A stretch of 64,000 nt of DNA, from NCBI RefSeq assembly GCF_963259705.1, contig NC_081842.1:62446787-62510786 (forward strand), in the 5' to 3' direction. The stretch is from Myotis daubentonii (Eukaryota > Chordata > Mammalia > Chiroptera > Vespertilionidae). The position numbers were made by a program, and so were the translations under genes. Below, in pieces: positions 57,372-64,000 of this stretch (positions within the stretch are counted from its first letter, which is position 1; each line of letters starts with the position of its first letter). The notes under the pieces are model-generated. The model saw only the letters and a program-made list of their open reading frames with translations. It ran no database searches and was not told the DNA's origin.

Positions 57372-57741
57372 TTGTTGATATGAAACTTAAGGAGCAGTAA
57401 TAAGGACAGGAGAGCAAACAAGGGAAGGAACAAAAGCCAATACATGGATGAATTATTGAGGTCACTGCTAGAGACTATGGGTGTTTGATTTTACTGAGAC
57501 ATCTGGGAAGCACAGAGACTTTCAGAATTGCTGGTTGAAAGGAGAGGATGCTGGGTCATTTACCCATGGCTTCCATTCTCCACTGGGCTTCTGTGGACTC
57601 AGCGAAGGCCCTAGGAGCCTTTCATATGGAACTGTCTGCCCCAATTGAGTCTTAAATCAGAGGTGATGGAGGGGATGTGACACAAGGCCCCAAGGGCAAC
57701 AGTGACAATGAAGAAAATAATACAGTTTTTAAAAAAGCATT
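57372..57741. other. Unclassified sequence between L1 parts
   Basis: 'gaaacttaaggagcagtaataaggacagg...' onward may be an old dispersed repeat that begins near 57106. Family unknown; no gene. Confidence 0.3.
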
Positions 57742-57773
57742 TCTATCATCTATCTATCATCTATCTATCTAGC

Positions 57774-57831
<58 letters not shown>

Positions 57832-57865
57832 TATCTATCTATCTATGTCTCTCTATCTATCTATC

Positions 57866-57942
<77 letters not shown>

Positions 57943-57973
57943 TCTATCTATCACCTATCTAATTTATCTATCT
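57742..57973 (+). repeat. (TATC)n microsatellite, ~230 bp
   Basis: CTAT/TATC units with interruptions (ATCATC, TGTC, a CTGT block at 57908-57923). Open frames across it are artefacts of the repeat. Confidence 0.97.
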
Positions 57974-58600
57974 GAAACTAAGCCCAATAAAAGACATGTG
58001 CAATCATTGCAGCAAAAAGTTATAACATATTATTAAAGGTCATAAATGTAGAGGTATCATGTTCATAATGGGAAGAATCAATATCTTAAAGGCAATATTT
58101 AACTGCAAATTTAATAATAAATTCAAAGTAATTAAAGCAACACGTTTAGTGGAATTTGACAAGATGTATTATATGGAGGCAAATGTAATGGAAGCAAATG
58201 GAAACTAGATTAGTCAAGATAACTGAATGAGAATCAAGGAGGACTGCCTTCTATGAGATTTTAAAACTTATTACAAAGCTGGAGAAACATTTAGAAAAGC
58301 CTTTTGATGCCGGGAGAGGGAAAAGCCTATAATTTTAAAGGCCAACCTCAGACTGGTAGGTGATATTTGCAACCCACTTAACTGATAAAGGATTAGTGTT
58401 TGTATACATAAAGAACAATAAATAATTAAAAAGACAGCCCAACAGTAAGGTGGGTAAAGGATATGATCCAGAAATTCAATGAATAGTAATTACAAATAGA
58501 CAATCAAATATGAAAACAAATCATTAGTAACCAGGGAAATTTTATATTTTTACAATTTTACATTTATCAGATTGAGGGGGAAAAAAGTCCTAAAATAATA
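57974..58600 (+). mobile_element. L1 ORF2 fragment
   Basis: 'gttcataatgggaagaatcaatatcttaaaggc' (58062-58094), 'aacccacttaactgataaaggattagtg' (58372-58399) and 'tagacaatcaaatatgaaaac' match L1 order downstream of the reverse transcriptase. Confidence 0.75.
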
Positions 58601-58826
58601 ACTATTGGTTAATATATGGTAGAGGAAATGCTCTTGCATTCATGAGTTTCTTATAGTGAGTATTGAAACATAACTTTGTGGATCATTTTTTCCAGTACCA
58701 AACAAAGCTGAAACAGAATATACCCACTAAAATCTATTGCAGTTTTGTTCATTGCTATATCTCTAGCACGTGTATCAATATTAGGTATATATTAGGTTCT
58801 AACTAACTGCTTCGTAAAGTACCTTT

Positions 58827-59012
58827 TAAAAAATGTGTTTTTATTGATTTTTAGGGAGAGGTAGAGAGAGAGAGGGCTGCCTCCTGCATGCGTCCTACTG
58901 GGGATCAAGCCCTCAACCCGGGCATATGCCTTGACCAGAACCCAACAGTCAACTGTAGACCTCTCGATGCATGGGGCAAGACTCAATCAACTGAACCACA
59001 CTGTCCAGGGCA
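58827..59012 (-). mobile_element. Bat SINE, old
   Basis: Tail 'ttttaaaaaatgtgtttttattgatttttaggg', head 'actgaaccacactgtccagggca' at the right. An approximate duplication AGTA(A)CCTTT flanks it. Confidence 0.82.
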
Positions 59013-60160
59013 GTAACCTTTCCAAAGTAACTTTTTACTGTGTAATCAATGATCTTCAAAATTAGTGGCTTAAAACAACTCACTATTGATCAGTTTCTGA
59101 GCGAGCAACTTGGGCTGAAATAGTTCATCTCTGCTTTCTCATAATGCCCTTTCTCATCTCCCAAGTAGTTTTAGGCCTTGACTGGGATATGTGAGGCGTC
59201 TGTCCTCAGGCTCTTTATCATCCTTCAGGAGATGAGCCTGGATTTTTTCACATGGTGTCCAGAGTATCCAGAAGCAAGAGACGGCAACCGCAATGTGTAG
59301 ACAGATTTTAAGCTTCTCCTTTCATCACACTTGCTAATATCTATAGAGACTATGAAGGCTATGAAATTTTATTTTACCTCTGAGCTAACAAATTAACCTG
59401 CTCTAGTCTTCTGGAACCTGGTAGAAAATACATGTCTCTTGGTCCAGAGGCAAAGGGTTTTGTTACTCAGGGCACAGCAATGAGCATGGCACTGGTGTTT
59501 TCCTTGCCTCTCGAGTCATGGGAGAATGATATAGAGGTGGATGCTTCAAATGATGCTTCAAATAAAGCTGGGGGTCTAATGCTGAAGCCAATACACAGCT
59601 GAGGAACTCTGAGCTTATAGAACCTAATTTTTTTTCAAGCAACTGCAAGCAATTATGCCTTACCCCACAGGAAGACATCATCTTTATGGTGGAGGACGTT
59701 AAGCAAATCTGCCCTTTGCTCTGCAGGGAGACACTATCTTTATCTCTTAAGGCCATTTGCTATACAAACATCCTTGAAAAGACAGGCTGGAACAAAAGGC
59801 CAATTACTGCCTTACTTGTTAGATGTGCAGAAATGTGAGAAGGCCATAGAGAATTATCAGCCGGCAAAATCCCATTGGGCAAAGAGTCACATGCAAAACT
59901 TTAAGGTCAATATGGGAGGAGACATTTATAGGGGCATGGATGGAAGGAGGCATGATTCATTGAAATTCACTAGTGAAATGCTCTATCACATCCTTCTATT
60001 CAACAATTCACACATATATACAAGGAGGTATGTACAAGGATGTCCACTATGACACTTTCTTTGGTATAAGTGAAATATTGGATACTATTTAAAAGTTCAT
60101 CAACTGAGGAATGGATATATAAATTATATATTCATATGAATAAATGACAATAATAGTGAA
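59013..60160. other. Non-coding, antisense MaLR/old LTR likely at left
   Basis: 'aaaattagtggcttaaaacaactcactattgatcagtttctgag' (59060-59103) resembles antisense MaLR-class LTR sequence, up to about 59400. The rest is unrecognised. No gene. Confidence 0.4.
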
Positions 60161-60164
60161 AATA

Positions 60165-60270
60165 ATAATAATGGGTAATCTTTATTGAGTGTTAACTATG
60201 TGCAAGGCATTGCTATAAATAATTTATATGCCTAATGTCAGATCACAATGATTTTATGATGTATCAGAGG
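60165..60270 (+). mobile_element. MIR fragment
   Basis: 'taatctttattgagtgttaactatgtgcaaggcattgctataaataatttatatg' follows the MIR consensus 'atttattgagcgcttactatgtgccaggcactgttctaag'. Confidence 0.7.
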
Positions 60271-60492
60271 CAGGCATTTGACCAACATTTGAGATCAAGT
60301 GCAGTGGTTGACCTCATATATGCTCTATCCAATGGATGTTTAGAATAAAAAATGGAATAAAAAAATAAATTATGGGTGGAGATAGCATGAATCCATTTAT
60401 ATGAAATTTAAGACACACAAAACAATACTCTTTGTTCATTTTTTTCATTTCATGTTTTCAGTCTTCTCTATTATTTCATATATGTACTAGTA

Positions 60493-60771
60493 CAGTGGGG
60501 CCTTGACTTACGAGTTTAATTCGTTCCATGACAGAGCTCGTAACTCAAATTACTCGTATGTCAAATCAATTTTCACCATTACAATGACACGTGATGCTGG
60601 GCTAATGTGGCATTTACTGTGATGTTCGCTGCGCCAACTAGCAGTGGGGTATCTGAAGCTGGCTTGTAACCCGAATTTTAGCTCGCAACTGAAAGCAAAA
60701 AATCCGCCGAGAGAGGGCTCATATCTCGAAAAACTCGTTAGTCGGTACACTCATAAGTCAAGGCCCCACTG
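60493..60771. mobile_element. Mariner/pogo-type MITE, 279 bp
   Basis: Long inverted ends: CAGTGGGGCCTTGACTTACG (60493-60512) against its complement at 60752-60771, with further pairing inward ('gagtttaattcgttcc', 'aactcgttagtcgg'). TA duplication at 60491-60492 and 60772-60773. No transposase. The TA target and CAGTG ends fit a Tc1/mariner-pogo element. Confidence 0.9.
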
Positions 60772-60773
60772 TA

Positions 60774-61225
60774 TGTGGGATTTCCAAAGAATTTTAAGCT
60801 TTGCTTTGTTTCTCCTGCTGAATTCTACCTCCTCTTTCCACTATTAAAAATATATATTATATTTAAAGCTGGGGGTCTAATGCTGAAGCCAAGGCAAGAG
60901 TAGTAAAGGAGAGAGAATGCTTTGCTCAGCCTTCAGGTGGTCCTTTTATAGAGTTCTTCTGGGCTCGTAGGAAGATTAATATATCTCTGCTGCTATTCTT
61001 AACTTACACTTTTATTTTTTTATACAAACATAATATCATTGTCACCTTTGTCTTTTGACATTTTCTGTTATTTATATTGCATTCACCAAACTTTTAGATT
61101 TTTCCATTTCTCTATGAAAACCACTGCACATTTTTATCATATCCTCTGATATTTTACATTTCCATTTTTTTGTCAAAGATTTTTATAAAATATCTTGCTT
61201 AAACATATGGATGTCCTCAGATTTT
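60774..61225. other. Non-coding spacer
   Basis: T-rich. 'ctgggggtctaatgctgaagccaa' at 60868-60892 repeats text at 59569-59592, a short shared segment I cannot classify. Confidence 0.4.
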
Positions 61226-61440
61226 TAATGAAATTCAACAAATATTTATTGAGCCACTTGGCTATTCTTGTCATAGGTAGCACGGGAATGAATAAGATAT
61301 GATCCCTGTCTTTGAAGAACTCACAGTCTACTGGGAAAGAAAGAACCATAAACATATTAACCAAACCATGATGTGATATGTGCTAAGACAAATGTGTTTA
61401 TAAACTACTTTGAGCTCACAGATAAGGGAGTGATTAATTC
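61226..61440 (+). mobile_element. Ancient mammal-wide interspersed repeat, class uncertain
   Basis: 'aattcaacaaatatttattgagcc' then 'gatccctgtctttgaagaactcacagtctactggg' follow the order of an old MIR/L2-class repeat. Confidence 0.5.
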
Positions 61441-62356
61441 TGCCTTCAAGGCTGAGGGAAAACCGTAGAAATTAAATGACATCGAGTTGAAACTTGATAG
61501 ATAAGTAGGGGAGTCCACAAGGGAAAAAGTGAGCAGGGCTATTCTGAAAAGCACACACAAATGGCTGAAACATGAAAGGATATGAGGAATATAGAATATT
61601 GTTGGTAAAATTGGGATCACATTAAGAGACAAACTTAGAGGAACAAGCTCAGAAGTTGGGAGTGGGGGGAGACTTGGGTGTCAGTCTAGGAGTTTGACCT
61701 TTAGTATGCAAGCAATAGGGACTTTCTAAAAACTGGGGGTAGGGAAGTGTTATGGCCAAATTTTTGGTTTAATAAGTGTTGTGTTTTTGTTTTGTTTTGT
61801 TTTGTTTTTGTCCATTGGAACATAGGTTTTGTGAAAGTAATAACTTTGTTTTAGTATTATACAACCTGTGTCAAGAACATTCCAAGAATATTACTAGAAA
61901 GCATCTAGTAATATTTGCTAAATAAATAAGAAGTGGTAGCTAGAAATGGAGGCAAATATTTCAAGTTAGAATTTTATACAATAGTCCAGGGAAGTGATAT
62001 TAAGGGTCTTTATTAATGTGCTTTGGTTAATCCCACTCTAATTAGGTAGGCCAAGGTTTCTCAATTTATTGTCCAAATTGGGAAACCTTTGAAAATACAA
62101 GCTGCTGCATTTGAGAATATTCTGGAGGTGACAGGTGAATACTGGATTATATGGTGGGAGTATCTCAAGCTCTTATATTGTCAGGGTCTCGGTCTTGGGT
62201 CAGCACTCTGTGTGGGAGATGGGTAGGGGACACCACCTGGGGACAGGGGAAGGCTGGGAAGGACAGGCCTTGTCCTTGTGAGTATATGTATTTGTTTGGC
62301 CTGGGCTGCTTTGTAGTTATTACCTACCCTTGGAGTTCTTAAAGCTTTATGAAATA
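61441..62356. other. Non-coding spacer
   Basis: Has a (GTTTT)n run at 61780-61812. No gene or named repeat. Confidence 0.45.
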
Positions 62357-62701
62357 CTAGAGGCCCAGTGCATAAATTCGTGCACATTGAAAGGAAATTA
62401 ATTAGAAGTAATATTTTAATATTGTTATTAGCCCTTTCTCTATAATAGAAGTGTCAACCAAATTCACAATTGACAATGACAGATCGAAACACAGGTGTGA
62501 AATGTTCAAGTGTGAAATGTTTCCACCTGGCTATAAAACAAGTTGTGTTCCTGCTGAAAAAACTGCAAGGAGTCTAGTCACCGCTAGGGAAAGGAAGCTA
62601 AGTGTTACTACATGATGTCATTACCTGGAACCCACATATAAAGTGAGAGCTTTATATGTATTGTACATGCATGAGTCAACTTAGCCTTTTATATATATAG
62701 A
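62357..62701 (-). mobile_element. HeliBat retaining autonomous 3' sequence, 345 bp
   Basis: 3' end CTAG at 62357-62360 with hairpin GTGCACGAATTTATGCAC, 5' end TCTATATATATAAAAGGC at 62701. Positions about 62390-62456 are close to the 3' untranslated part of the helicase Helitron (complement of 6985-7052), so it looks like an internal deletion derivative of such a copy. A 131-bp block at 62506-62636 recurs at 63107-63240. Confidence 0.88.
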
Positions 62702-63106
62702 ATAAACTTGCTTAATTAGACCTGCTTTCTGATTGAGATAAACTTTTTCCAGCCCAGTGAAGCACCCCAACTTTCTCTTTCAGGTAATTGTCAGCAACAC
62801 AGCAGTAAATATCAACATGAAGCAGATTATTATTCTAGATCACACAGGGAGAACAAAGGGTAAAATACTTAACTGCAGCAGTGTTTGATTATATTCTGTG
62901 CTGTGAGAGAAAACCTGAAGTCATTTTCAAGGCCCACCATTTCTTACTTCTTTTCAGTTGGGTCAAGTTTTTAAGCTTTATAAATCTCTCTTTTCCAACT
63001 AATGAAAAGAAAATAGGATTCCACCAAATCTCCTATCTACCTACTCCAGGACTTCTGTCAGGATCAAATGAGATGAGACATGGGAAAACACTTCACAGAC
63101 ATTTGG
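62702..63106. other. Sequence between two Helitron copies
   Basis: Includes a MIR-like phrase 'caaatgagatgagacatgggaaaacacttcacag' (63066-63099) and 'ctttctctttcag' at 62772-62784. Probably ordinary host DNA. Confidence 0.4.
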
Positions 63107-63529
63107 TTCAAGTGTGAAATGTTTCCACCTGGCAATAAAGCAAGTCATGTTTCTGGGCTGAAGAAACTGCAAGGAGTCTAGTTGCCTCTAGGGAGAGGAA
63201 GCTGGGTGTTGCTATATGACTTCATTACCTGGCACCCACAGCCAGTGTTTCCTGCCTGGGTAGGGCTCTGGCCACATTTTGTATCAGGGGTCTAGGCAGC
63301 GTTGGCTGCAATTTGGTGGGGTGTCACTTTGGGGTGGTGGTGGGGGCTGTGTCCCACTTTGGAGAAGCTGAGTGTTGCTTTGTGGGTGCCAGGTCCGCAG
63401 TGCCATTTCTCTGTGTGTGTCACGGTAGCTCCTGTGTTGAGCATCTGCCCTCTGGTGATCAGTGTGCATTATAGCAACTGGTCAGAGGGTCAGACACTTA
63501 GCATATTAGCCTTTTATATATATATAAGA
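63107..63529 (-). mobile_element. HeliBat, 3'-truncated copy
   Basis: 5' end TCTTATATATATATAAAAGG at 63529, T after, with the usual subterminal text (63426-63480, including a worn CTCF-like site near 63446). The left end begins inside the 131-bp block shared with 62506-62636. No CTAG. Confidence 0.82.
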
Positions 63530-64000
63530 TAGTTCATTGATATCATTTAGGAACAAATAAGAAAGATAACACCCAATGGGTGGGACAGAGTTTTCCCTGA
63601 AAGGAATCTTCCCACTGAGAGATCAATCCTGGAGCAAGAAGTGAGTACTCGGTAGGAGGGCCTTAGATGGACATGGGTGGAAACCATTTTCACTTTCCCT
63701 GGATCTCTGGATAGTTGGGTGGTAGGGCACTGACGTGCCTGAAGCTCTTTTGGTAAGGGGACAGGGGATGTTGGCTTCTGCTCTAAGGAACAGATGAGGC
63801 GTAAGTCAGGGCTGTTAACTGTTAAAGAACCTTAAGTAGTAGGCATAGATATGTCTGTGCACCTAGAGCATACACACAGCTAGCGGTAGATATGAGTTAT
63901 TCTTCCTGTTGTGTTTCTTTCACTATCTCTAACCATCTGTAAAATTTTCTTAAAAGTTTCAGATTTTCTCTTTTCTATTATGGGAATGTAGGGGAAAGGC
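63530..64000. other. Right end of window, nothing recognised
   Basis: Non-coding. No gene, RNA or named repeat seen. Confidence 0.5.

Noticed and set aside
57702..58036. Open frames of S-I-Y-L repeats
   Set aside because: Pure artefact of the (TATC)n tract.
62772..62800. 3' splice site (ctttctctttcag) of a host exon
   Set aside because: No matching donor or open exon follows; short pyrimidine-AG strings are common by chance.

Overview
This is mammalian nuclear DNA from a bat, most probably a vespertilionid (Myotis/Eptesicus group). The basis is repeat content. About 19 copies of a tRNA-derived SINE with the 'GGCTCAGTGGATAGAGC' head typical of bat Ves SINEs sit beside about 25 Helitron segments with HeliBat hallmarks (5' TC-TATATAATAAAAG, 3' GTGCA-hairpin then CTAG, insertion between A and T). 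Among mammals, massive Helitron amplification is known only from vespertilionid bats. Young-looking hAT and mariner-type miniature elements fit the same group. The species cannot be fixed from this window.

I find no functional protein-coding gene. The window reads as a gene-poor, AT-rich stretch into which transposons have repeatedly nested. By my boundaries Helitrons cover about 14 kb. The oldest layer is L1/HAL1 fragments, MaLR LTRs and MIR remnants. Helitrons, hAT, mariner and SINEs are inserted into these, often into each other.

Layout. 1-5150: MaLR LTR with a SINE insertion, microsatellite, SINE, old L1/HAL1. 5152-7684: two Helitrons head to tail, the first carrying a broken Pif1-type helicase. 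8100-11000: L1 interrupted by a 234-bp hAT element and a Helitron. 11100-12700: LTR-like sequence split by a hAT element that itself holds a Helitron. 15902-17029: long Helitron with hairpin and minisatellite. 19400-23000: L1 fragments, MaLR and SINEs. 25307-27909: one Helitron, two SINEs, then three Helitrons in a row. 30756-31614: second 234-bp hAT element and a Helitron. 32181-33280: RPLP0 processed pseudogene. 33440-34581: GC-rich block ending in a Helitron 5' terminus and holding what look like captured exons. 35404-37500: three Helitrons. 41954-43682: second helicase-bearing Helitron with a foreign 480-bp middle. 45537-48969: five Helitrons and a SINE in and around an L1. 50478-51456: MaLR LTR split by a solo endogenous retroviral LTR. 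52000-58600: L1 pieces broken by Helitrons, SINEs and a large (TATC)n tract. 60493-60771: mariner/pogo-like miniature element. 62357-63529: two related Helitron copies.

Nothing here works as a pathway. The parts of most biological interest are the Helitrons as carriers: captured exon-like sequence with splice signals (34155-34581), repeated CTCF-like, YY1-like and NF-Y-like motifs inside Helitron ends and bodies, and head-to-tail arrays with direct junctions. I saw no CRISPR array, operon, non-SINE RNA gene or intact transposase. Family names below come from memory of consensus features, not from a search.
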